This document shows positions 8,095 through 16,533 of a stretch of 64,000 nt of DNA, one piece after another; within the stretch, counting starts at the first letter, position 1; each line of letters starts with the position of its first letter. The notes below the pieces were generated by a model. The model searched no databases and was not told where the DNA came from. It was given only the letters and a program-made list of their open reading frames with translations. The position numbers and the translations under genes are program-made. The DNA is taken from NCBI RefSeq assembly GCF_009765375.1, contig NZ_VTOK01000006.1:124001-188000 (forward strand), in the 5' to 3' direction. This DNA comes from Alteribacillus sp. YIM 98480. Lineage in GTDB: Bacteria > Bacillota > Bacilli > Bacillales > Marinococcaceae.

Positions 8095-9321
8095 TTATGG
8101 TTCAAAAACAACTTTCATTGTGTTTCTTTTTTTCTTATTAGAGGCAGTAGCGATTGCTTCCCGATAACGTTCCAACGGAAAGTAATCGGTGATGAGTGAT
8201 TCAAGGTTTACTTTTTGTTGAGCCATTAAATCTACCGCAATTTGTAATGTTCTTTTTTGTTTCCCATTGTACAAATCCATACCATAAGCGAAACTTCCTT
8301 TGATTTCTAGTTCGTTCAGCCAGATCATCGTCATATCAAGTTTATCCACAAAACTTGCTAACCCTAATAAAACAACCTTTCCTCCTTTTCTGGCAAAACG
8401 AAGGGCATCATGTAAACTTTTACGATTGCCTACACATTCGTAAACAATATCAGCCCCTCCATGGACAATAGGATCACCGAAAACAGGATGTAATACATTC
8501 GCATCGAAAGATTTAGCTACTTCAGAAACATACTCTTGCTGTCTTGATAAAAAAAAGACTTCATCAGCTCCAAACGCTTTTGCTAACTCCGCTTGAAAAG
8601 GATACTTCACTAACACCGCCACCTTGCAAGAAATATCTAAGGACCGAATGGCAGCTATAACACAAATTCCAATAACACCGGAACCTATCACAAATACTGT
8701 ATCTGTGTTTTTCGGAGGATTATGTAAAACAGTATGTAAAGCACAGCTAAACGGTTCAACGAGAACGCCATTTTTATCATTTACCTTTTCAGGAAGTTTA
8801 ATGATTTGACTTTCATGAGCTACAACGTTATTCCCCCAGCTTCCACCTGTATCCTTGCATGTGCCAGTGAGCAATCCGGGTGAAATCGAGCCGCTGCTCA
8901 TGTTTTTACAAAGGTTGTAGTTGCCCTGATTACATTCACGACAAAGAGGTGTGATCCCCCTTGCTTTACAAGATAAAATAGGATCAATAACTACTCGCTC
9001 TCCTACAGATAAATGTTCCACCTTACTTCCAACTTTTGAGATAGTTCCTACTATTTCATGGCCAATAGTAAAAGGAAATGAAATAAATGGAGATGTGGCA
9101 GGGCTGTCTTTTAGAGAAATTAAGTTTAAATCACTCCCACATATGCCGCCATATTTCACTTTTATCTCAACCCATTTATCTGTAGGAAGTTCTGGAGTTC
9201 TAACATCTCGTAATTGAACACATGTGAAGGGTCCATTAACATAAAGCGATGGATGCATTTTGCCCATCGCTTTACTAAAGGTATATTTTGGCAAGTTTAA
9301 GTTAAATTGTACAGCTTTCAT
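8095..9321 (-). CDS. Zinc-dependent medium-chain alcohol/sorbitol-type dehydrogenase
   Basis: 408 residues. Catalytic zinc ligands lie in GGICGSDLNL and GHEIVG, a structural zinc site in CKARGITPLCRECNQGNYN plus a following LCKN, and the Rossmann glycines in VIGSGVIGICVIAA. This is the threonine/sorbitol dehydrogenase branch of the MDR family, a little longer than usual because of a 30-residue N-terminal lead. It most likely oxidises a polyol or secondary alcohol with NAD(P); the substrate is unknown. AGAAAGTGAG precedes the ATG. The next gene downstream on the same strand is none within 160 bp, so it may be monocistronic. Confidence 0.85.
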   Translation of the reverse strand: MKAVQFNLNLPKYTFSKAMGKMHPSLYVNGPFTCVQLRDVRTPELPTDKWVEIKVKYGGICGSDLNLISLKDSPATSPFISFPFTIGHEIVGTISKVGSKVEHLSVGERVVIDPILSCKARGITPLCRECNQGNYNLCKNMSSGSISPGLLTGTCKDTGGSWGNNVVAHESQIIKLPEKVNDKNGVLVEPFSCALHTVLHNPPKNTDTVFVIGSGVIGICVIAAIRSLDISCKVAVLVKYPFQAELAKAFGADEVFFLSRQQEYVSEVAKSFDANVLHPVFGDPIVHGGADIVYECVGNRKSLHDALRFARKGGKVVLLGLASFVDKLDMTMIWLNELEIKGSFAYGMDLYNGKQKRTLQIAVDLMAQQKVNLESLITDYFPLERYREAIATASNKKKRNTMKVVFEP

Positions 9322-9380
9322 TATAACTACTCACTTTCTTGTTATTAAATTTTCTCTCTTTATACTTTAGAAAAGGAAAA

Positions 9381-9597
9381 AAGTATAAGTATAACTACGG
9401 CTTCCGCCATTAGGGCTTGGCGGCAAGCCAAGTTTTTCTAAAAAGGTAAGAAATTATAAATAGTTGGCGTTTTTGTCTAGCTTCAGCGCCCAGCCGCTCG
9501 GGGTTTCTTCCCTTTCGACTCCGGGGCGCAGGCGACCCTGCGCGAAAGCTCCAGAACCTGTCGCGGCTGTCCAGGGCGCTTTCGCTTTTCTTATATT
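9381..9597 (+). repeat. Structured repeat, short copy (copy 1)
   Basis: It starts with a mini-hairpin module (CTTCCGCCAT ... CTTGGCGGCAAGCCAAG, 9400-9432), then the spacer AAAAAGGTAAGAAATTATAA. The body from 9474 reads GTCTAGCTTCAGCGCC ... GGCGCTTTCGCTTTTCTTAT. The interior holds CCCTTTCGACTCCGG and GACCCTGCGCGAAAGCTCCA, also found in the long copies at 18.6, 40.1 and 44.2 kb. The ~300-bp middle of the long copies is missing here. ORFs in this stretch are not genes. Confidence 0.8.
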
Positions 9598-10689
9598 TTA
9601 TTGCATGGGTACTTGCGGTATGATTTTTCCTTCGATTCTCTCAAAAATATCATCCAAATCCCGTCCTGTAATGGTAAGACCGTGGTTTTTTAAACCAATA
9701 ACTGTTTGAGACGGGTTTTTCGATTCACTGACTAATCGAGCAACTGATTCTGCTAGTTCCACTGTTCCACATGGATAATTAAATTCCGTAGCCTTAATTC
9801 CATCCATCCACGCATGAATATGAACAATAGCTCCTACTTCAGGGTGTTCTTGATAGATCATCCAATGTTCAATCGCATCAACTGAAGCGCGTTTGGGTGT
9901 AATACGAGGTGGAACGCTTACTTTCATAGTATTCTTTTGGTCATCGTAACCAGAAATATAAAGAAAATCTTTTCCTATTTTCCTCATGTTTGATTTATCT
10001 ATCCCACTTGCACTCATCCAAAAGCTATTTTTATCTTTACGGGCACTGAGATTTCCATAACTTAATCCGCCAATTCCATACAGCTTTTTCAGGTGACGTA
10101 TGTCTCTTTCGGATAATATCTCCTCAAGGGGAAAGGGAGCAGGCAGAAGGTTCATTTCATCTAGTTTTTTTCCTGATACTCCTAAAGATTTGGTAATTTC
10201 ATCTCCATTCCAGAGGGTTTCCGGTAAATCTTTATAAAAATCATTATCAATAACAAGTTTAGATGAGGCAAGGGGTTCTAACCGTTCAAAAATCTGTTGA
10301 AAAACCTGTTCGTCTCTTTTCTTTGTATCAAACGTTATACTGTAGTTTCCTTGTTCAGGAGTCAAAAAGTATAATTGGGTCTCCTTTTCACCATGAACTA
10401 TATACATAAGGTGATTCGCCAAACTTCTTATTAGATAAGGATAAGCCTCTTTGTGAATGTCATAAGGTGTAGTTTCTGTTTCAACGATAGAAACGACAAA
10501 AGTTCCTTGGGATTTTCTTCGGTATGGACGAGGAGCGTTCCTATTAAGTACATGAAACACAAGCTTTATATTATCCTCTGGAGTCGAATGATAAGTATAT
10601 CCGTGTTCTAAAAATATGTTCCGTACCCCTTCAAACAACCATTGTGAACAAGGGTTTTCAGGTTTTCCTGTAAACGTAAATGAATTCAT
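9598..10689 (-). CDS. Class II aldolase/adducin-domain protein with N-terminal extension
   Basis: 363 residues from ATG 10689 (GGAGGA eight bases upstream; an in-frame ATG at 10704 is less likely). The C-terminal ~190 residues are a class II aldolase domain: GNLSARKDKNSFWMSASGID, the zinc-binding HIHAWMDGI, and LKNHGLTITGRDLDDIFERI. The N-terminal ~165 residues form a separate domain I do not recognise (CSQWLFEGVRNIFLEHGYTY, VFHVLNRNAPRPYR). Typical class II aldolases are about 215 residues, so this is an extended architecture. It sits divergent to the acyltransferase gene at 10723. Substrate is unknown. Confidence 0.8.
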   Translation of the reverse strand: MNSFTFTGKPENPCSQWLFEGVRNIFLEHGYTYHSTPEDNIKLVFHVLNRNAPRPYRRKSQGTFVVSIVETETTPYDIHKEAYPYLIRSLANHLMYIVHGEKETQLYFLTPEQGNYSITFDTKKRDEQVFQQIFERLEPLASSKLVIDNDFYKDLPETLWNGDEITKSLGVSGKKLDEMNLLPAPFPLEEILSERDIRHLKKLYGIGGLSYGNLSARKDKNSFWMSASGIDKSNMRKIGKDFLYISGYDDQKNTMKVSVPPRITPKRASVDAIEHWMIYQEHPEVGAIVHIHAWMDGIKATEFNYPCGTVELAESVARLVSESKNPSQTVIGLKNHGLTITGRDLDDIFERIEGKIIPQVPMQ

Positions 10690-10722
10690 ATTCCATTCCT
10701 CCATTTCCTGATTGAAAGTCGT

Positions 10723-11484
10723 TTGAATGATGTAATAGATTCCATGCTCAGGAATAATATCATCAAAAAAAGCGAAAGTTATACACGTATATTTCAGTCA
10801 GCAGGAGGAAAGAAATTGGTCTATAAGGTACTTAAAATCACAGCTAAATTCATACTTCCGCTATTTTTTACTGTCAAAATTGTGGGGCGTGAAAATATGG
10901 TAGAAGACGGTCCCTATATTATTTCTTCCAATCATCTTACTAACTATGATCCAATTTTGATTAGTTTAATTTTTCAAAACCACATTCATTTTTTAGCAAA
11001 AGCTGAGTTATGCAATCATCGTTTAACAAGCTGGTTTTTTAATAAACTGCGTGTTATACCAGTAAATCGTCACAGCGGTATAGTCATTCGGCCCGTAAGA
11101 AAAACGTTAAAACTATTACAAGAAGGAAAAATGATAGGAATTTTTCCAGAAGGAACAAGAGTTGCAAATGGAAAAGAAATAGAGCCGAAAAAAGGAGTAG
11201 CTTTTTTTGCAGTTAAAAGCAACGTCCCTGTTTTGCCGGTAGCCATTACTTTTCACAAGAGCAAATTTAGGTTAAGACAAAAGGCTTTGATTAACATAGG
11301 TTCTCCGATTGATTTATCATCGTGTGAAACGGTTGATTATAAGGAGTTGGCTTTTGATATATTGCAGCAATCAAAAAAATTAGCATTAAAAAATACCGAA
11401 AACGAAGTAATTTTAAAAAAGGAGCAACGCAGTAAGTTAAATAATATTTTTGAAATAATACCTTCACTATTAAAAAAATCATAA
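10723..11484 (+). CDS. 1-acylglycerol-3-phosphate acyltransferase (PlsC family)
   Basis: 253 residues. The acyltransferase motif HX4D is present in SSNHLTNYDP, the second block in VIPVNRHSG, and the third in GIFPEGTR. It would make phosphatidic acid from lysophosphatidic acid and an acyl donor at the membrane. An extra ~45 residues precede the usual start of PlsC homologues and carry a hydrophobic stretch (KFILPLFFTV). The TTG at 10723 has only a weak GAAAG site; ATG 10744 is an alternative. It is followed 28 bp later by a lipid-kinase gene, so both probably form one unit. Confidence 0.88.
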   Translation: MNDVIDSMLRNNIIKKSESYTRIFQSAGGKKLVYKVLKITAKFILPLFFTVKIVGRENMVEDGPYIISSNHLTNYDPILISLIFQNHIHFLAKAELCNHRLTSWFFNKLRVIPVNRHSGIVIRPVRKTLKLLQEGKMIGIFPEGTRVANGKEIEPKKGVAFFAVKSNVPVLPVAITFHKSKFRLRQKALINIGSPIDLSSCETVDYKELAFDILQQSKKLALKNTENEVILKKEQRSKLNNIFEIIPSLLKKS

Positions 11485-11512
11485 CGCCTTGCTACAAGAA
11501 GGAGTATAGAAA

Positions 11513-12397
11513 ATGTATGCATTTATCATCAATAAAACTTCTGGCAACGGGAAAGGACATCGAGTATGGAAACGTGTAGAAAAAATATTAGAACAAGAAG
11601 ACCTTTCCTTTGTTGCTCGGTTTACAGAAGGCCCTCAACATGCCCGAGAGATAGTTAAAGATCTTAACAGGGAAAATTTGAAAACCATTATAGTAGTAGG
11701 GGGAGATGGCACTATTCATGAGGTTGCAAATGAGCTTGCGTATAAAAATATATCTTTAGGGATTATTCCAGCAGGTTCAGGTAATGATTTCGCCCGCTGT
11801 ATAGGAGTTCCAATGAACCCTTTAAAAGCTTTAGAACGGATTACTGCAAATGAAACGAAACAAGTTGACTTACTTCATCTTGGCCATCAATATTGCCTAA
11901 CTGTAACTGGAATAGGTTTGGACGGACAGATAGCTAAAAACGTGAATGACGGAGCATATAAAAAATTTTTTAATCAATTACGACTAGGTGGGTTGTCTTA
12001 TGTCATAAGCTTGTTAGAAACATTAAGAGACTACAAACCAACCAATGTTCAAATTACCATTGATGGAGTAGATATGACATTTTCAAACGTTTGGCTTGTA
12101 GCTGTTGCAAATGCACCAAACTATGGGGGCGGAATAACTATTTGTCCTGATGCTTCTTATAATGACGGTTTTCTAAACCTTTGTATTGTGCACGGAATAA
12201 AAAAATGGGAATTGTTGCGGTTGTTTCCGAAAGCCTATAGAGGAAAACATAAATCAGAAAAAAATGTTACTTTTTTACAGGGAAAGGAAGTGCGGGTCCG
12301 TTCTGGAACCTCTATCATGGTACATAGTGATGGCGAACAGATGGCGGTAAGTCCCATTCATATACGTATTGAAAAAGATGCTCTACGAGTGGTGTAA
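11513..12397 (+). CDS. DagK/YegS-family lipid kinase, copy 1
   Basis: 294 residues with the diacylglycerol kinase catalytic domain: FIINKTSGNGKG at the N-terminus, VVGGDGTIHEVANEL near residue 65 (nucleotide binding), and IPAGSGNDFAR near residue 92. The C-terminal beta domain ends with VHSDGEQM. Bacillus DgkB of this family phosphorylates diacylglycerol to phosphatidic acid and returns it to phospholipid synthesis. AAGGAG precedes the ATG. It lies directly after plsC, which supports a role in phosphatidate supply. A paralogue is at 22622 on the other strand. Confidence 0.9.
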   Translation: MYAFIINKTSGNGKGHRVWKRVEKILEQEDLSFVARFTEGPQHAREIVKDLNRENLKTIIVVGGDGTIHEVANELAYKNISLGIIPAGSGNDFARCIGVPMNPLKALERITANETKQVDLLHLGHQYCLTVTGIGLDGQIAKNVNDGAYKKFFNQLRLGGLSYVISLLETLRDYKPTNVQITIDGVDMTFSNVWLVAVANAPNYGGGITICPDASYNDGFLNLCIVHGIKKWELLRLFPKAYRGKHKSEKNVTFLQGKEVRVRSGTSIMVHSDGEQMAVSPIHIRIEKDALRVV

Positions 12398-12410
12398 GAG
12401 CATCTTTTTC
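12371..12410 (+). terminator. Intrinsic terminator overlapping the end of the lipid-kinase gene
   Basis: A 14-bp perfect inverted repeat GAAAAAGATGCTCT (12371-12384) and AGAGCATCTTTTTC (12397-12410), loop 12 bases, with its T-run inside the 3' arm. The left arm is inside the coding region. Confidence 0.85.
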
Positions 12411-12453
12411 ATTTAAAAGCGGTAGCTTAAAACATAACTATTCAACTTCGAAA

Positions 12454-12561
12454 TTATTTGTCTTTTCCTTTATCTTCAAAAATATTCTCATATTCGAGAA
12501 TAAAGAAGGAGTAAAAGAAATCAGTCAGGAATTCATTTACTATTTCGATAGTATTCTTCAT
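12454..12561 (-). CDS. Putative 35-residue small protein
   Basis: A short frame with a near-ideal ribosome site (AGAGGGAGGATT, then ATG at 12561). The peptide begins MKNTIEIVNEFLTDFFYSFF and ends FEDKGKDK. The middle is aromatic and hydrophobic, suggesting a membrane-associated amphipathic helix, with a charged C-terminus. It lies 47 bp downstream of the phosphodiesterase gene on the same strand and could be its last co-transcribed partner. I do not recognise the family. The ribosome site is the main evidence for it being real. Confidence 0.5.
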   Translation of the reverse strand: MKNTIEIVNEFLTDFFYSFFILEYENIFEDKGKDK

Positions 12562-12608
12562 ATATGAATCCTCCCTCTTAAGATTAAATATTATGGAGAT
12601 AGAATTTA

Positions 12609-14078
12609 TTATTTCATCAGGTTAAGAATCCACTTTTTTAAATCAACCAAACGTAAAGACTCAGGAATGGATTCTGTGCCTGTCACTAGCATAGGAATAT
12701 GTGAATCATTTTTATGAAAGCCTCCGTGACTTGCTCCACCTGGATGGGAAGGAGTAACTTCTCCGCTGAATTCGTAGCCTGGTTTGACGGAGGTGACAAC
12801 AAAGTTGCCTTGATGGGAATGAAGCGTGCTATGGAGTCTCTTTAAAGCGTCAGGGAAGTTTCCAAAATGAATATTGTGCTCTTGTATGTGAAGGTCAAGT
12901 ATAGAAGGATCACCGTCTACTGACCACGTTTGATTGTATTCATCTTTCATTTCTCCATCTTCTTTGAAATGAAAGGTATCTTTATTGTTTGTTGAAGTAA
13001 CATGAATCCAATCATTCATTTTCCAGGCAATGATTTCTACTCGATCATCTTCTTTTAATTTCTCAACAATAGTGGTCAGTGGAACGTCCTCGGTATTTAA
13101 TGAATAAATCAAACAAGACCTCAGGTTATTAGCTACAACAACTTGGTCATCTTTATGAACACCTCTGCTAAGTTTAGTGATTTTAAGGGGGAGTAAAAGC
13201 TTCCGTATGTCAACCATTGCTTGTCTGCGATCTTTTTTTACATGGGACTGGCCATTATCCCCAATAAGTATCCAAATATAATTTTTTAGTGCTTCTTCCC
13301 ATGTTGGAAAAGAGTCTAATATCGTCTGTAAGTTTTTATCCATATCCTTGATCCCTTTCGTATCCATTGGCCCGTTTTTATGAACATTTTTATCATGATC
13401 CGGCAGATAGACAAGTGAAAAGTCGGGAATTTCATTATGATCAACCAAATGTGTAAATTCCTGAACGGAAAAATTATTATTAAATCCGTATTTATTCCAC
13501 ACACGGCTGTATTTTTTCAAAGGACTTAGTTTTGATAGTCGTCCGTATACAAACTTCTCAGCAGTAAACGTTTCCACTTGTTTATCTATAGGAACAAAAT
13601 AACGAATGAAACGAGGAATCGTTAATTTTTGAGGAGTCTTGCCTCTATGAACCAGCGGGTTTATAGAAGCTGAGTGTTTTCCTTGTTCGTGCAGGTCCTC
13701 ATGGATGGTTTTTACCTGTTTATTCAAATGTTCATTATTTAATCGGTAGAGAGCATCATACATACTTTTAGAGAGACCTAATTTCATTAGATCCATCACG
13801 TGGGTTCCATAATTAATAATTCTATTTTCTTCTTTTTTGTACCACACAAGAGCAGGGACGCCGTGCTGATCGGAATACTGTCCAGTTAATAAAGTACTCT
13901 CTACATTTACAGACATAGTGGGAAAAGGTGTAACAACGTTGGAAAAATAATTTCCATGTTCCATAAAATATGTAAATGCGGGTATTCTTTCCTCTTTTAA
14001 AGCCCGTTGCAAAGGTTTATCCATTAAGGTATCAAGCATTATCATAATCACACTTTTTGAAGAAGGGCTTGAAGACAC
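12609..14078 (-). CDS. Alkaline-phosphatase-superfamily phosphodiesterase, copy 1
   Basis: 489 residues from GTG 14078 (AAAGGATG upstream; ATG 14087 is crowded against it). The metal and nucleophile sites of the nucleotide pyrophosphatase/phosphodiesterase branch can be traced: Asp in MIMLDTLMD, nucleophile Thr in PFPTMSVNVESTLLTG, YLPDHDKNVH, GDNGQSH, and GGASHGG near the C-terminus. There is no signal peptide, so it is probably cytosolic. The paralogue at 20290-21759 has exactly the same length. Given its neighbours, a phospholipid or glycolipid head-group substrate is plausible but not shown. Confidence 0.85.
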   Translation of the reverse strand: MSSSPSSKSVIMIMLDTLMDKPLQRALKEERIPAFTYFMEHGNYFSNVVTPFPTMSVNVESTLLTGQYSDQHGVPALVWYKKEENRIINYGTHVMDLMKLGLSKSMYDALYRLNNEHLNKQVKTIHEDLHEQGKHSASINPLVHRGKTPQKLTIPRFIRYFVPIDKQVETFTAEKFVYGRLSKLSPLKKYSRVWNKYGFNNNFSVQEFTHLVDHNEIPDFSLVYLPDHDKNVHKNGPMDTKGIKDMDKNLQTILDSFPTWEEALKNYIWILIGDNGQSHVKKDRRQAMVDIRKLLLPLKITKLSRGVHKDDQVVVANNLRSCLIYSLNTEDVPLTTIVEKLKEDDRVEIIAWKMNDWIHVTSTNNKDTFHFKEDGEMKDEYNQTWSVDGDPSILDLHIQEHNIHFGNFPDALKRLHSTLHSHQGNFVVTSVKPGYEFSGEVTPSHPGGASHGGFHKNDSHIPMLVTGTESIPESLRLVDLKKWILNLMK

Positions 14079-14288
14079 GTTAATCATCCTTTTACGTTAA
14101 TAATTACGTTTTACATTTTATGTGATTTAGTATGGAAGGATCAGAAAAGATTATGTAATAAAATAGCTGGTGGATACCTGGTAGAAAAAAAGGGGGATGA
14201 CCAATGAAAAAATCATTATAAATATTACAAATTGAGGTGATAGTAAAAAGGGTGAGTGACGAGGCTATTGTGAAAGTGAGGTATTAAG

Positions 14289-15422
14289 ATGAAAAGTCAG
14301 CCATTGATTTTTTCTGCATCAATTGGACATGGGCACAATCAGGCTGCGAAAGCTTTAAAATACGAATTTAATAAAAAAGGTTTTTATCCAGAAATGGTTG
14401 ATACATTTCACGTGATTAGCCCAAATCTTCATCACTTTATGCTTAGCAGTTATATTCGTCTATTGAAACTTGCTCCTTTTATTTGGAGAAAAATTTACTT
14501 TTATGCAGAAGAGTATCCATTATATTTATTATTAGATCGGTTTGGTTCTTTTTTTATTGAACATTTGTATACGATAATGAATAGGCAGGCTTGTCCGTTT
14601 ATCATTTCAACTCATCCATTTGTCACTGCTTTTTTATCAAGGGTTAAAGAGGTAAAGCAATTAGATTTTCCTTTGTATACAGTTATAACGGATTTTGGTT
14701 TACACCCTGCATATATCAGGAAAGAAATTGATGGGTATTTTACAGCATCACCTGAGATTGAGGAATTTGCTAAGTTGCATAACGTGCCTTCTCACCTTTT
14801 TAACTTAACAGGGATACCAATTTCGAACAACGGATCTATACACACATCAAAATGGAAAGTCCGATATGATTTAGGGCTCGATCAGGGGAAGAAGACATTA
14901 TTAATAGCCGCTGGCGGCATTGGTTTAACAAATTTTGTACATGTTCTGCAGGTATTAGAGCATTTAAAGGAACAGATCCAGATTTTATGTATGGTAGGAC
15001 ATAATCATAGAGCAAAACATAGGATACTTCAAAAGAAAAGTAAGCACATAATTAAAGTGATAGAATTTACAGATCAATTTTTGTTATATTTAAAAGCGAG
15101 TGATGGTATTCTTTCGAAAGCAGGAGGACTAACTATGGCAGAAGCGCTTGCTTGCGAAACACCTATTATTATTTTTAATCCGGTTCCAGGCCATGAGGAG
15201 CAGAATGCAAACTATTTAACTCATGCGGGTGCTGCGGTAAAAGTAGATAAATATATTGAATTACCCAATGTTTTGAAGAGAGTCTTATATGAGAAAACAT
15301 ATTATACAAATTTGCAATATAACGCCCAAAAGTTAAAGAAACCAAACGCTGCAAATCAAATTGTGGATCGAATACTTACGTTAACCAATCAAAAAAATGT
15401 TTCTGTTACAAAAAAACATTAA
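14289..15422 (+). CDS. UgtP/MGDG-synthase-like glycosyltransferase, copy 1
   Basis: 377 residues of the GT28 family. The acceptor-lipid domain starts SASIGHGHNQAAKALKYEF, the loop typical of diacylglycerol glucosyltransferases. The donor-binding domain has LIAAGGIGL and SKAGGLTMAEALACETPII then FNPVPGHEEQN. UgtP uses UDP-glucose to make glucosyl- and diglucosyl-diacylglycerol on the inner membrane face. Length is close to UgtP (382). GTGAGG precedes the ATG. The gene is divergent from the phosphodiesterase at 12609. The sugar donor and lipid acceptor are inferred from family only. Confidence 0.87.
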   Translation: MKSQPLIFSASIGHGHNQAAKALKYEFNKKGFYPEMVDTFHVISPNLHHFMLSSYIRLLKLAPFIWRKIYFYAEEYPLYLLLDRFGSFFIEHLYTIMNRQACPFIISTHPFVTAFLSRVKEVKQLDFPLYTVITDFGLHPAYIRKEIDGYFTASPEIEEFAKLHNVPSHLFNLTGIPISNNGSIHTSKWKVRYDLGLDQGKKTLLIAAGGIGLTNFVHVLQVLEHLKEQIQILCMVGHNHRAKHRILQKKSKHIIKVIEFTDQFLLYLKASDGILSKAGGLTMAEALACETPIIIFNPVPGHEEQNANYLTHAGAAVKVDKYIELPNVLKRVLYEKTYYTNLQYNAQKLKKPNAANQIVDRILTLTNQKNVSVTKKH

Positions 15423-15463
15423 TGCGGGGGCAGAAAAACTTAAAAATTTTCTTCCCCCGCACA
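15421..15463 (+). terminator. Intrinsic terminator after glycosyltransferase gene
   Basis: TGCGGGGG (15423-15430) pairs with CCCCCGCA (15454-15461), and the flanking AGAAAA/TTTTCT arms extend the stem to about 15 bp around an AT-rich loop. Confidence 0.75.
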
Positions 15464-15542
15464 TTTATAAATCGTTTTTATTGATTCTGTGGACTTTTCT
15501 AGACTGTTCCCACTCAAAAGCAATCAATGAAGTGATTCTTCT

Positions 15543-16388
15543 TTATATACGAGTATTTAACCATGTCATAACATTATTCAAAGCTTGTTGTTTGTGGTTA
15601 GCGTGCCAGGGTCTATGGAGCCCTTCTGTATACATAACATGTTTTTTATCTTCAATTGTAATGGAATTTAAAAAGCGATGGACAGAACCTGGGTGAATAA
15701 TAGGGTCTTTCTGGTCATAAATACACAAAATCGGAAATCGAAATGTTGAGGCTTCCGCTAATGCGTGAATTCCATTACGAAGTAATTCCGTCAGCCAACG
15801 CGGCGTATATTCGAATGTAACAAAAGGATCTTTTAATAAAGTATTACTCTCTGGAAAATAGGGCTTTAACTGACGGACTTTTCGCAGTATCCCAGCCCAT
15901 TTATACGGTTTGATGGATAATTTCGGTGAAACCCAGGAAATTAAATCTAACGTTCTTTTGAAAAGAAAAGGCATACGAAAACGGATCCCTAATGCAGGAG
16001 ATGATAAAATAAATCCTTCTGCAGTATGGCGGTACAATTGTCCATAACGAATCACAATAAGTCCACCAAAGCTGTGCCCAAATAAAAATAAGGGGAGGGA
16101 GCTATATTGGTTATTAAACAATTCGATTAATGTTTCCAAGTCATGTAAATAATCTTTAAATGAATTAACATGTCCGCGTGCTCCTCCCGATTGACCAAAC
16201 CCTCGCAAATCGGGAGCAATCAATGCAATTTGATGATCCATACATACTTCCCCAATGTTAGAATAACGACCGGAATGCTCTCCTGCACCATGAACCAAAA
16301 TTAAAAGGGCGCGCGGTTTTTGAGGTATCCATCCACGATAAAACAGGTTTACATCCTCAGCTCCTTTAAAATAACCGTCAATATACAT
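15543..16388 (-). CDS. Alpha/beta hydrolase, monoglyceride/lysophospholipase-like
   Basis: 281 residues from ATG 16388 (GGGGAGG eight bases upstream). The oxyanion loop LVHGAGEHSGRYSNI, nucleophile elbow GHSFGG (Ser near residue 113), acid in YDQKDPIIHPGS and catalytic His in GLHRPWH form a complete triad. APDLRGFGQSGGARGHVNSF is characteristic of the monoacylglycerol lipase/lysophospholipase subgroup (Hydrolase_4). No secretion signal. It would release fatty acid from monoacyl lipids, which fits its place among lipid-synthesis genes. Confidence 0.87.
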   Translation of the reverse strand: MYIDGYFKGAEDVNLFYRGWIPQKPRALLILVHGAGEHSGRYSNIGEVCMDHQIALIAPDLRGFGQSGGARGHVNSFKDYLHDLETLIELFNNQYSSLPLFLFGHSFGGLIVIRYGQLYRHTAEGFILSSPALGIRFRMPFLFKRTLDLISWVSPKLSIKPYKWAGILRKVRQLKPYFPESNTLLKDPFVTFEYTPRWLTELLRNGIHALAEASTFRFPILCIYDQKDPIIHPGSVHRFLNSITIEDKKHVMYTEGLHRPWHANHKQQALNNVMTWLNTRI

Positions 16389-16533
16389 TTTACACACCTC
16401 CCCGTGTCTTTTTATAGACTAACCACATTTTTTATCTCTACACTTGAGTGAGTGCTAGTAATTTTTGTACATACCCTGTGAGTTTATGGAAAATAATAAT
16501 CTGTATTCGATAACAGATTTGGAGATGGTTTCC

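Noticed and set aside
14170-14230. Five-codon frame MKKSL with a GGGGG site before the glycosyltransferase gene
   Set aside because: Too short to support as a gene; could be a leader peptide, but there is no paired hairpin or other evidence.
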